Source: Heterostelium multicystogenum
Taxonomy: Eukaryota > Evosea > Eumycetozoa > Acytosteliales > Acytosteliaceae
DNA: 64,000 nt
Reading direction: 5' to 3'
Assembly: GCA_003667245.1 (NCBI GenBank)
Contig: RCNN01000037.1
Span: 62,001 to 126,000, forward strand
In this document: positions 44,122 to 55,125 of the stretch, piece after piece
Numbering within the stretch: the first letter of the stretch is position 1
Layout of the letters: every line of letters begins with the position of its first letter
Position numbers and translations under genes: made by a program
The notes under the pieces: generated by a model
Seen by the model: only the letters and a program-made list of their open reading frames with translations
What the model was told of the DNA's origin: nothing
Databases searched by the model: none

Positions 44122-46605
44122 AATGTTGTCTACAAGTAATAAAACTAGCTGCTTCCGTCATGGTCGTAGTCAAAGTTTATTATTGTTATTTATTATTATA
44201 GCTTGTTTTTTATAGATCTAAATAGTGGATCATCATCTTCGTCGTCATCACAGTTGAATCGACTCTCTGCAAACAATATCAAAGAATACAAAGAATATAA
44301 TGATCATGAACATCATAATCTCTACGACAATGCCGTGGAAATGAATAGACAGCTACCAATCTATATTCCAAATATTTTACAATGGCCTAAGTGATTACTT
44401 TATTGGTGGTAGCTCCGCTGATGATATTCACAACGATCCATCATTATTGACATCGGCATCATTAACAAAAGATAACAAAATAGTCATCAACAGTCACACT
44501 CTGGATGAATTTAACTCAAAGCACACTGCATCTTCACTTTCGTCTGAACAAGTATTAAAGAGTTTCAATAGGTTTGCACATAATCTAGTTAGACACTACT
44601 TCACTTCGGAAGACACCGGGAAAAACAAAGCAGACAGACAACCTTTGATTGTAAAAAAGGGTGTCTCACTGTTTGGCGAAGAGAAGGCCAATCAATGGAA
44701 GAATAGAGTCAATGGAAACACCATCACGGTAGAGAAGGAAAAAGAAAGCAAAATCAAATATGGCCAATCTCTATTCTACAATGAACATATGGATTTGCTT
44801 CAAGAATCTTTGAAAGCTTCTGGCGAAAACAGATGTAAGATGAAATAGCTAATCCCTATCACTACTACTTGACCAGCGACTGACAATTCATAAATCTGAA
44901 TACTAGCACTATCTTGTAATAGTCTTGGTTATCTAATGTTTAGTATGGAGCCGCAGAATACATGTCAAACAGATGCAATATGTGCACCATATGAAATGAT
45001 ATGCTTTGGAAACTATATTACCGTTAACAAAAATACAATCTATAATCCCCATTTCAACTATTCTGCTTGTCAATTAGTATCTGTAAGTTGTTAATATCCC
45101 TTTCTAACACTAGTCCAATGATTCCTATTAACATTTTTATTTGATGCTTCAATGAAGATGAAATGTAAAACAGATTCACAACCAATCAACATATACAACT
45201 TTAAAGAACAATATAAATTGAACTACTGCAAAATCAATCAATTGAAATGTACGAATCAATTTCTTGGACAATGTCAAATCATGGACTCTATTTGTGATAA
45301 ATCTACTTCATTTTGGAGCAGATACTTTTGGATTCACCTGCCAGAATCAGAGACTAGTTTGCGGTAGCAATCACACTATTGTACCACCCGCCAACTTTAC
45401 ACAATATAGCGAACAAATTAAGAATGGTGAGTGTTCAGTTGAAAATGCACCATGCACTCCAAAGGACCAATGTTTACTACTAGATGTAAGTAATTCCAGA
45501 CTTATCGTCACTATTGGTCACTAATGTTTATGATTAACTCAAGATGGAATGTAAAGATAATAATAAAAACTGTACAGTGGTTGTAGAACAACAATTGCCA
45601 TGCCTGATGGGATGCAATGCCAATCTCAATACAAGTAGATGTGACTGTCCAGCAGACTTTTCAAGTGTGAGATGTGACATACCTACACCTATGACTTGTA
45701 GTTTGGATTTGGTTTCTCCTCAGTCACAATGTCCAGGTGAAAGTAAGTTTTGAACATCACTAATCACCTGGTATCACACTTCTTACTAATCCGATTTTCT
45801 CTCATCTATAATTTCTTCTAGACTATGTTATGTCTCAAAAAACATGTTTTGAATTTGATTATCATGGCATGGCTAATTTTAGCTTTATGTTGAACTGTCA
45901 CTTCACTGTACAACTTCCAACACCCCAACACAAATTCAGCTACTGGGTTGATCTACCAAACGTAAGTTTCAAATCAATTCATTGAATATTTAATTAAATG
46001 GAACCACTAACAGCAATAATTTAATCGCCACAGTTTAAGCTATCTGTGCCTGTATCATGGGCGGCAACGAACTCCATCATCAATTTCAATAGGCTTTTTG
46101 ACTACACGCAGAGCATTTCCTATATGATAACCAAGAACCAGATCCAAAATATAGATCCAATATGGATTAACACAACTCTCACAGAAATTCCAGCTGACTA
46201 CTGGATCGCTAAAAGACTGTATTTCGAGACAGGTATTTTGAGTCATAGTGGTGCTTAATTTTCTGTGAATTCATACTAACTTGCATACGTAAAGGATTAA
46301 TTACGACTAAATCTAGAAGTGTATTGATGAGATATTATGTAAAATCAAATAGCTACCCAATGAACGAAATACCACCTGTTAAGCTAGCTACCTGGAAAAT
46401 AGTGCTTATTGTCATATCATGTGTTGCTTTTGTTGGATGGTAAGTAGCCTTCATACAAACGATCAAAAGAAACTTTTTTTAGTCTTTTTTTTTTGATCAA
46501 AAAAATACCAAAATCTAGTTGCTAACTTTAACTTTTAATCTCACTTAAAATAGTGCCATTGTTGGTTCATTCTTATTGTATAGGAGATTTTACAAAGTCA
46601 TATAA
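44122..46605 (+). CDS. Cys-rich extracellular protein with C-terminal membrane span
   Basis: An N-terminal hydrophobic stretch (SQSLLLLFIIIACF) from the ATG at 44122 looks like a signal peptide. The ectodomain has many Cys in several exons: TCQTDAICAPYEMICF, TCQNQRLVCGSNHT, CTPKDQCLLLD, and an EGF-like CLMGCNANLNTSRCDCPADF. A beta-rich part (NFSFMLNCHFTVQLPTP, KFSYWVDLPN) follows. The C-terminus is a membrane helix (WKIVLIVISCVAFVGW, then IVGSFLLY) and a short RRFYKVI tail. Introns have GT..AG ends at about 44835-44943, 45085-45155, 45487-45544, 45742-45822, 45961-46033, 46232-46294 and 46440-46552. Shifts occur near 44213, 44395 and 45320. Likely a type I surface or endosomal protein; the ligand is unknown. 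Confidence 0.65.
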
Positions 46606-49004
46606 ATAATAAAAGTTGAATTAATTAATTAAACCAAACATTTAAATTGATGATCTATTCGATTATTTCTTTGCCAACTTTAACCAAAGATTGATTCAGA
46701 CCTAAGTACCCGTCCCGAACGAAACAACTTAATTAACTAAAGATATGTTCTATTACATTATAACATTCTTTATCACGATATTTATAATTACGATTGCATT
46801 TTTCATATTTATAATAAACATCTTTGTTGTCATCTTGGTGCACACAACCTAAGGAGAGAGAAAAGAATGACATTGCATTCGATTTGGTCACTCGGGAATT
46901 GTCAACCATATTTTTTGGAATAAAAAAAACAGTTTGTCAAATGATTTGACACTCCTGCATTCACTGAGTGTTGAATGAACTAAGATATATATGACCCACT
47001 TGGGCATGTGTTGTTAAATCTAGAGCACTTGACGATATAAGAGAAAACATAGAACCCACACATCATTCTCCAATTTTTGATTGGACAATGTTGTTGTTGA
47101 TGTTTCGAAATTGCAAAACAACAAAATGATTTTGAACATCAAAAGTCACCCCATGCCAGCAGCATTTTTGAACCAAAAGCATGGTTTTTGATCAAGTCAA
47201 AGTTTTTTGTAAACCGTGACCCAACTCTGCAAGGTTGGGTGGGTTCTGAACTAAACGATTAAATAATCGAAAATGCTCAAAAGGTAAAAGTGAAGAAAAG
47301 GGTTTGTTTGATTTTGTGGAAGTTTTCTCAGTTACTGTTTGAAGAAGAAACACACTTCAAGATTCATTGATTTACCAAAAAAAAAAAACAAAAAATTACA
47401 ACATTCTTGATTTTATAAAATAATATTTTTTTTTGTTTTTAGTTAAATCAATGATTAAGGAGGGAAGAAAAAGATGTTAGAAACCACAAATCATATCAAA
47501 TCAAAAATTCAAATTTAATCATTTTGCAAATTCACTTTAAACGTACATAAAAACTCACACCACCTTCACTGATTAAAATATTAATCCATCACAGTAACCC
47601 CTATCTTTTTATAACAACTTTAAAAAAACTTGCTATTGACTTTTTTGTTTTTCGCTTTTGGAAGGTGTTCACCATCAGAACTTGAAGTTGTTGTTTGACA
47701 ACACCCACTCATAACCTTTGTTCCCACATCTTCATACTAGCTAGTGCTTTACATATTATCATATGATAATACGCACATACACATCAAGTAATCAACCAAC
47801 AGACAGCAACACAGCACCGCAGCAGTAACACAACCACCCAACCAATCCAACCACCAGAGTTATTCATAATAGCAAAAGTAAGTCTTTATAAAGTGAAATA
47901 CAACAATTAAAGAGAATAGTATTCTGCATACAGTACAGTGAAGTGAATATTAAGAGTAATCAAACCATAGCTTTGGAATGAATTCTTTGGCGCCAAATAT
48001 TTATTTGTAGTAATAATAGTAATTCCGATCTAAATCTTTATTTTTTATTTATTTAATTATTATACTTTTCCAATGATAATAGTAGTAGTAATAGTAATTG
48101 AAAAAGTTTAGTGATGATTATACATTTCTCCACTACCCACCAATCCTAATCCAATACCCAATAATAATAAGTTTATTTGTATTCTTTTGCATGCATGCGC
48201 CCAACCAACTTGCAGACAATTGGAACCAAGATAATAGAGCGCAGGGATCAACTATCCATCTTCCATCAAATTCATCTACATTACATTCATTGCAATTTAT
48301 TTTGTTTTTTTAACAACTTTTACCATTTTGATCAAGTCGTGGTGTCAAGATACGATCGAATTCACCAACCTTTTCAATCATACCACAATTTTATCCAAAA
48401 AAACAAAATCAAAAACTTTTTTGATACCCACAAAAGTAAACTTTCATTGCAGTCCAAACATTCCACAAAAATTTCAAAGGAAGCCAACAGCCACCAAAGC
48501 TTTGGAAATTCAAAACCAACATTTTGTCCACCCAACCTTTATTGCCCCAACCGATTGTTATTGCAAAAATTGATACTTTTCCGATTTATTACACCAAAGC
48601 GATCCATAATCATCGAAATCCACAACCCTAGCAACTTGCCTGCCTATCTATCTACTTCACTGTTCCCATTCGCACCATTACTATTTTATTAATTTTAATT
48701 ATTAATTTATTATTTATTAATCAACAATTCATTCATTCAATCAATCGCATTTAGAGGTCAACAGTCAGTCAACTTGTCAATCAATCAATCAATCAATCAA
48801 ATAAATTAATAGTCAGCAGTCACTCACCAATCAAGTTATAAAATAATATCAAAACCCATCTACCATTGATATTGCTATATTTTCCAGAGGTTTAGTTTGT
48901 GTGTGAATCAAACCAGTTCCAAACGCCAGCCACCGACTGTCTTATTCAAATTGTTGTTACAGGATCACACACAAATTAAGTATTCTCTTAACTTCCGGCG
49001 GACA
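46606..49004. other. Long upstream region of the Wee1-type gene
   Basis: 2.4 kb, the longest spacer of the window. It holds a 35-codon all-hydrophobic ORF (46745-46852), an ACCCAAC/GTTGGGT inverted repeat at 47219-47240, and a C-rich, less AT-biased stretch at 48180-48680 that is probably 5' leader. An AATC tetranucleotide repeat lies near 48780-48800. No tRNA or clear gene. Confidence 0.5.
47219..47244. promoter_or_regulatory. Inverted repeat ACCCAAC..GTTGGGT(GGGT)
   Basis: A perfect 7-bp inverted repeat with an 8-bp spacer, followed by GGGT, in an AT-rich region 1.8 kb upstream of the kinase gene. It resembles the G-box cluster at 15721-15743. It could be a transcription-factor site; not proven. 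Confidence 0.35.
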
Positions 49005-51578
49005 ATGCAAGATTTTACTGTAGATGAACATTACATTCAGAATCATAGAAAGCGAACCACCATACACAATGATTCTGATTGTGATCCAATGGATGACGAT
49101 TTTTGCTTGTCTTCCAGCGGCAGTGGAAGTGGTGGTGCAGCCAATCAAATGGATGATCTGATGTTTCCAGTGGAATCAATCACATCGTGTGTCACTCCAC
49201 CCATGTCCGCAGCAAAACCAAATTTACTGAGTAGTGGTGGATTTTCAAAACACTCTTTCAGCCTCAGTGGAGGCAGCTCTGCCGCCAATCCACCAATCGT
49301 TTCGGCTTCATTCCCCAAATCCATACCACTCAACTTTTCAGAGACAAGCCCATCATTTTCATCACAGTCACATGGCCATGCCAGAAAGGGACGTCGTCTC
49401 TTCTTTGACAACTCGACTTCACCATCGATGACTTCAAGCAATCCAACTTTTCCACCATCCAACACATTTGAAGAACCAGTTTTTAAGGTGCCCGAAAGCA
49501 GAGCCCTAAACTTCAGTGCTGGATCCAACTCTGGAAGTGGTGCCAGCAGTAACAATAGCTCCAGTTGCAACAGTGGAAGCAGCTCCAACAGCAACAGCGG
49601 GAATTTCAACCAATACCAACATGGCCAAACTTCTTTTATGAATCACTTCTCCTTCAGCCAGTCTCACCAACCCATTCCAAACCCAAAATATCAACAGCAG
49701 ATAAGCAACAGTCCAACATCACCTCTTTTTGTCCTCGTCACTACCAACATCGCCAGTGTCGTGGAGTTTCAACGACAACATCAACTCGATGCGTCCTCCA
49801 CCCAACAAGAGCTTTACATTTTCCTATGGCGAAACAAAGAATCGAATTAAACCCGACCAAAAAGCATTCAACTATGAATCACTCTCGAATTCACCATCGC
49901 CTTCGCCACCACCTACACCCACCCCCAAGTCAGCACATCGATCTCAGCTCGAAAAATCACGTGCCATCCTCAGCAATCCAATTAAACCATATGATCCGAC
50001 CGATCCACTCGACTATATACCACCATCATCGTCATCCAACATCGCCACCAACAGCAATGGCATTTTCATAAACTCACAAGTTGGCCACGTGAAAAGGCAA
50101 CGTTCAACATCGATGTCTTCGCCAATCAACACACCAACCAACATCAATCCATTCCTATCCAATGAAAACTTTCAATCGATGTTACCAAAGAGGAATAACA
50201 ACAGTATAAATAATAGTATAGATAATAACAATAACAATGGTATAAATAATAGTAATAGTAATAGTAGTAGTAATAATAGTCATAGTAATAATAATAATAG
50301 TATTGTAGATAAAAACTCTGTAGATGTTGTAAATAATAGTAATAATAGTATAGATAATAATGATAGTTTAAATAATAGTAGTTCTTTATATCTAATGACC
50401 TTTAGCGAAATAAGTGTAAGTTAAGATATTATTAAACACAACACCATACAATATAATACAGTATAACACTAATGAATTGATTGGTTATGTTATAGCTAAT
50501 TGGTGAAGGTAGTTTCGGATTAGTCTATCAATGTAGACATAGAATCGATGGCTGTCTTTATGCCGTAAAGAAGACTAAAAAACAAGTGAAAGGAAATAAC
50601 TCGAGAGAGTTTGTTTTGAGAGAGGTGTTTGGCTTGTCCGCTATTAAAGACCATTCCAATATCGTGCGATATTACAATGCATGGGAAGAGGACTTTCATA
50701 TATTTATCCAAATGGAGTTCTGCAGCGGTGGCAACCTGTATCAATGGGTGATCAATCACATGATCCTGCCAGAGATAACTCTGCTCGAAGTTGCCAAACA
50801 GGTGCTGAATGCCCTTGTGCATATCCACTCGTTGGGACTGGTGCACCTCGATGTAAAGCCAGAGAATATCTATATACAACAGAACATACCAAAGAATAGT
50901 GTAGATAAGAATCATTGTAAATGTAATAGTATTAATTGTATCAATAGAAATAATGTAACATACAAGTTGGGAGATTTGGGCTTGCTCAACGAGGCAACCA
51001 AGACCGATGCTTCGGAAGGCGACAGCAGATATCTATCGCGGGAGCTGCTATTGGGCGAAGACAACAATCTACTCAAGAAATCCGATATTTTCTCGCTAGG
51101 ATGCACTCTGTATGAGTTGGCTCGTTGTAAGCCTCTGCCGACGGGTGGTAATGAATGGAATGCAATCCGTGATGGAAAGCTCGTAGAGACCAAGGACTAT
51201 TCCTCAGATTTCTGGTCCCTGATACGTTTTATGATCAACCCAATTGTTGACCTGCGACCAAGTGCCGATGAATTATACAACCATATCGAAGAGATGTTAC
51301 AACAGAGACATCACAGCACTGAGCAACATCAACAGCAACAATCTCCACATAACTTTTTCCGAAACAACAACAACAATAGTAATAATAATAATGAAGAGAT
51401 AGAAAGACTAAAACAATTACTTGAACAACAATCTCTGTTACTACAACAATCACAAAATAAGATAAAAGAGCAACAAAAGATAATAGAGGACCAAGAGGAA
51501 ATGATCAAACAAAAGTTCTATTACTCCAACCAATTTCATAAAGTAGAGGGTGATCTTAAGAATATGGCACTGAAATAA
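49005..51578 (+). CDS. wee1: Wee1-type protein kinase
   Basis: Wee1 phosphorylates the inhibitory Tyr of Cdk1 and delays mitosis. Kinase motifs: Gly loop LIGEGSFGLVY, Lys in YAVKKTKKQ, EFCSGGNLYQW, catalytic loop HLDVKPENIYI, and GDLGL in place of DFG, as in the Wee1 family. The activation segment EGDSRYLSRELL is also diagnostic for Wee1. The N-terminal 460 residues are Ser/Pro/Asn-rich with likely Cdk sites (SPSPSPPP). An intron with donor gtaagt near 50415 and acceptor gttatag near 50495 lies just before the kinase domain. A one-base shift occurs near 49725. A C-terminal coiled coil (LKQLLEQQSLLLQQSQNK) follows. The start MQDFTVDEH is the first ATG of the frame. Confidence 0.88.
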
Positions 51579-51832
51579 TAATACAATCAACAACTCATAT
51601 AAATTTATATAATATAACATCTATATAGTATTTATTTTAAAATCAAACTTTACAAATAATAAAGTGTCAAACGATATTATTTTACTTTGTGATGATTATC
51701 ATATCATAATCACCATATTATAACCAAACAATTCTAATCGATCCGATCAATCTTATAATTAATGGTTCATTCTATCATATTTTATCTTTGTCTTTATCAT
51801 TTTATATTATTTTATATTATTATTTGTTTTAT

Positions 51833-52406
51833 TTATTTATCACCCTTAAGTTTCATTCCTTTTGATCTTAAACTTTGTTTTGCTTCTTTGATTTCCTGTA
51901 TTGTCAATGTATATAGGTATATGATTGTTATATAGAGTATTGTTAGTAATCATTCTGTCATTGTTGGCAATAGTATCGGTTGATACGAACATCAAATAAA
52001 CTTTCAGCGGCTTCTTTACAGTCATTCATAATCAAGAGATTGTATGAGATTGAACCTAATGAATAGCTTCCAAATGTAACTAAAGCATACAAAGGTAACT
52101 GATTATAAAAATAAAGATTTAGTAACTAATTGATAATGAAACATAGCTTTGATCAATCATTCTTGGTGGTCTTTCTTAACTTCAGTATAGTGCCCAGCCA
52201 TTGATGAAGTGATCACTTAAAGGTAAAGCTAAGATAGACTTATCGAAATGAATTGATATAGCCCATGATTATGAGTGATAACCTACAACTGGGATAATAG
52301 ATCTTAAACTTGGTGAAAGATTCAAATGAAGATAGTCTAATAAAATGGCAAGCCACAAGGCAAACAACAAAACAGTGACAAGTCCAACCTTTTGATATCT
52401 CTTCAT
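51833..52406 (-). CDS. dpm3: Dolichol-phosphate mannosyltransferase subunit 3
   Basis: DPM3 tethers the catalytic subunit DPM1 to the ER membrane. Exon 1 (52287-52406) gives [20 protein letters not shown] and a second hydrophobic part. Exon 2 (51991-52098) gives [20 protein letters not shown] and [12 protein letters not shown]. Exon 3 (51833-51895) gives [20 protein letters not shown] and stop. The order of two helices, the NDC-x-EA block and the basic 'L-x-x-x-G(M/L)' end matches DPM3 across eukaryotes; the total of about 96 residues also fits. All junctions are phase 0. The first donor is gtaggt and the second an unusual gttcgt. No frame errors. It is divergent from NUBP1. Confidence 0.9.
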
Positions 52407-52882
52407 TTTGAATGAACTATAAACAACTAACTAACTAATATATAAATGTAATGTACAATTAAGTCGACCTAATTAACTCCTCAACTTCAAATGACTCATC
52501 ATAATAATAATAAAAAAACAAAAACAAAAAACCAAAACAAAAAAATAAAATTTGAATTTGTTTATTACTGTTAGTTTAGTTTCAACCATTATCCATTGAA
52601 TAGTTAGTTGTATATAACATTCATACAAATAAACTACCTATTTATAGTAATATATTGTCTGCTGCATGATGTGGTGCAGTTGCGATGGGTTTATATAACT
52701 AACTTTATAAATAAAATAAAATATATTTTTTTTAAAAATTGTTGTTGTTTTTTAAAAAGAACCAAATGGATTCTGCTTCTTTTTTTGCAGCAAAATCTTA
52801 TCTTGCAAGAGTCAGCTTTTATTGTTTCATTTTAATTGAAATTGTAGAATTGTATATATACATTAGAGAAAGGAGAGAAGAT
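52407..52882. promoter_or_regulatory. Shared divergent promoter region of dpm3 and nubp1
   Basis: 476 bp of AT-rich DNA between two start codons in opposite directions. No specific box recognised. Confidence 0.4.
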
Positions 52883-54012
52883 ATGAGCAGTGAAAAGAAA
52901 TTGGTTGAGCCACCACCCGAGCATTGTCCCGGTACCAACTCAGAGGCAGCTGGTAAATCAGATGCATGTGCAGGTTGTCCTAATCAGAAGATCTGTGCAG
53001 AGGGTCCTAAGATTGACCCCGATGTCGAAAAGATCGAAGAGAGAATGGCATCTGTCAAGCATAAGTTGTTGGTACTCTCTGGTAAGGGTGGTGTAGGAAA
53101 GAGTACATTCTCTTCACAACTTAGTTTTGCACTGGCAGCCGATACAGAAAGTCAGGTTGGCCTTCTTGATATAGATATATGCGGACCTTCCATTCCCAAG
53201 ATCATGGGACTCGAAAACGAACAGATTCACACTAGCAGTCAGGGTTGGGATCCTGTTTTTGTAGAGGATAACTTGGCAGTTATGTCTGTTGGATTCTTAT
53301 TGGATGCCGAAGATGATGCAGTCATTTGGAGAGGTCCAAAGAAGAATGGTAAGCGGACATGATTATTGAACTTTCGTTCTGTATTATTAATATATTTCTT
53401 GTTTAGGTTTAATTAAGCAATTTTTAAAAGATGTCTATTGGGGAGAGTTGGACTATTTGGTTGTAGATACTCCTCCAGGTACATCGGATGAACATCTATC
53501 GATTGTCCAGTATTTGAAATCATCTAATTTGGATGGAGCAATTATTATCACATCACCACAAGACGTATCATTAATCGATGTTAGAAAGGAAATCAACTTT
53601 TGTAAGAAAGTAGGAGTTCCAATAATTGGTGTTGTCGAAAATATGTCTGGTTTCGTTTGTCCAAAGTGTAATGTAAGTCTTTCTTCATCAAATACCTACA
53701 TACTGTTCTATTTAATATTAATTTTTGCTCTATATCTATAGAAAGAGTCTCAAATATTCATACCAACAAGTGGTGGTGCAGAGTCTATGGCTAAAGATAT
53801 GAATGTTCCATTTCTTGGAAGAATCCCAATTGATCCATTGATTGCCCGTTCCTGTGACGAAGGAAAAAGTTATTTGACAACATACCCTGATTCAGAGGCA
53901 ACTAAACAATATAGAATAATTTTTGATAGTATGTATAATTATATTTAAAAAAGATACTTGATTTCTTATTAATACATTTTAAACAGAAATAAAACAAACG
54001 ATATCCAAATAA
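52883..54012 (+). CDS. nubp1: Cytosolic Fe-S cluster assembly factor NUBP1/Nbp35
   Basis: Nbp35/NUBP1 is a P-loop scaffold that builds 4Fe-4S clusters for cytosolic and nuclear proteins together with Cfd1/NUBP2. The N-terminal four-Cys motif is [19 protein letters not shown] followed by PNQKIC. The deviant Walker A is [11 protein letters not shown] (residues about 67-77). [29 protein letters not shown] and the CPKC pair near 53668 (cluster bridging) are all present. Introns lie at about 53350-53405, 53671-53741 and 53930-53986. The last exon gives KIKQTISK and TAA. No frame breaks were needed. The ATG at 52883 ([12 protein letters not shown]) matches the family start, although the frame is open further upstream. 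Confidence 0.95.
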
Positions 54013-54153
54013 TATTCCATATTGGAATTAGGATCCACTTTATATAATGTAAAAAATAAAAACTTTTAAGGAGATCGAGTTCAAATATCCTTAAAAAAAA
54101 ACCACAATTAGGAAACATTAAAAAATAACAAAGAGTTTTTAGGAAACGTGTAA

Positions 54154-54225
54154 GGGGCTTTAGCTCAGTTGGAAGAGCGATTGGCTACGAACCAATAGGT
54201 CGCAGGTTCAAGCCCTGCATGCCTC
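54154..54225 (+). tRNA. tRNA-Arg (ACG)
   Basis: The anticodon arm is ATTGG-CTACGAA-CCAAT (anticodon ACG at 54187-54189). The D arm is GCTC..GAGC, and the T arm GCAGG-TTCAAGC-CCTGC is perfect. The acceptor GGGGCTT/ATGCCTC has one G:U and one T:T pair. A 72-nt gene with no intron. Confidence 0.88.
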
Positions 54226-54360
54226 AAAAACTTTCGAAGAGATTACCCCACATGCGGGTGTTAAAAACCCATATTTTATAGGCCTTCGATCTGAGCCTAA
54301 GGTCAAAGAGGTTAAAACCACCAACCTCCCAAGGGAAGCAAGACCTGTCGGAGGCCATTA
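54226..54360 (+). other. GC-rich ORF-like stretch directly after tRNA-Arg
   Basis: This 130-bp stretch is much richer in G and C than its flanks. On the plus strand it reads without a stop through TFEEITPHAGVKNPYFIG and LPREARPVGGH to a TAA at about 54358. It has no ATG of its own in this frame, and the frame runs back into the tRNA. It contains the palindrome-like CCCACATGCGGGTG (54246-54259). It could be an element relic; dictyostelid retrotransposons target tRNA flanks. Identity unknown. Confidence 0.35.
54246..54259. other. GC near-palindrome downstream of tRNA-Arg
   Basis: CCCACATGCGGGTG lies about 21 bp past the tRNA 3' end. It is imperfectly palindromic around CATG and comparable in position to those of the other tRNA genes. 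Confidence 0.45.
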
Positions 54361-54418
54361 AAGTTATGAAATTTTGAAGATACAATCCTAGAGGAAGAGA
54401 AAAACCAATTAATCAGTT

Positions 54419-54765
54419 TGTTTAATTTTGTAAAATCTTTCGTCCGACGGAGACTTCTTCATCCTCTTCATCCTCTTCTTCTTCTTCTTCTTCTTCTTCT
54501 TCAACATCATTTTCCACCATCTCCTATCATATCAGTATCATCATCACCATCACTACTACTACTATTACTATCTATTACTATGGTGATGATTATGATGTTG
54601 ATTATGATGTTGATTATGATGTTGATTATGATGATGGTGATGTCTATGTTCATGATGACTACTGCTACTACTACTACTACTAGAACTACTTAGTCGTGAA
54701 TGTTTACTCGTTGGTGATTGATGAGATAATATTGTTTGTTCATTTTGTTTTCGTTTATTGCTCAT
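54419..54765 (-). CDS. Low-complexity Ser/His/Glu protein (uncertain)
   Basis: From the ATG at 54765: MSNKRKQNEQTILSHQSPTS, then poly-Ser, HEHRHHHHH with HNQHH repeats, then (after a shift near 54575) an acidic DGDDDTDM part and a Glu run ending SVGRKILQN. The mix of basic start, His repeats and acidic tail is found in dictyostelid nuclear proteins, but the sequence is nearly all simple repeat. No function is assigned. Confidence 0.35.
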
Positions 54766-55027
54766 AATTATAAATTGTACTGGTTGTTATAATGATTACA
54801 AAGTTCTCCTCTATACATTTGAATGTACTGAACTGTTATTGTATATTGCAAATAAAAATCTTATTCATATTCATTCTTTGGAGAACCACCCAATTCCAAA
54901 GTCATTTTTGAACAAATTAAAGCAAGTCGACAACAAGATCTGGCAAAATCCACTCCGGAAACATACCAAAAAAAATAAAATAAAACAAAACAAAAAAAAT
55001 CACAGTTATAATATATTGAGAGATTAA
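54758..55027 (+). CDS. Small hypothetical ORF (uncertain)
   Basis: 90 codons, overlapping the start of the minus-strand gene. The middle (ECTELLLYIANKNLIHIHSL, NHPIPKSFLNKLKQVDNKIW) looks protein-like, and the C-terminus is Lys/Asn-rich. No family recognised. It may be a real short gene or chance. Confidence 0.25.
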   Translation: MLIIINCTGCYNDYKVLLYTFECTELLLYIANKNLIHIHSLENHPIPKSFLNKLKQVDNKIWQNPLRKHTKKNKIKQNKKNHSYNILRD

Positions 55028-55125
55028 GTCTATAAAATAGAAATGTATGTGTATTTGATATAAAGCTAGAGTAGCAATGAATGCATTCTTTATTTATATG
55101 GATAATGAGAATCATCAATAATTAA

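Noticed and set aside
48098..48692. Overlapping plus-strand ORFs of 71, 81 and 171 codons
   Set aside because: Three frames are open at once in a C/T-rich leader, with no splice signals or domain. More likely 5' leader of the kinase gene.
49145..49609. 154-codon minus-strand ORF over the Wee1-type gene
   Set aside because: Antisense of a Ser/Pro/Asn-rich coding region with clear sense-strand continuity to the kinase.
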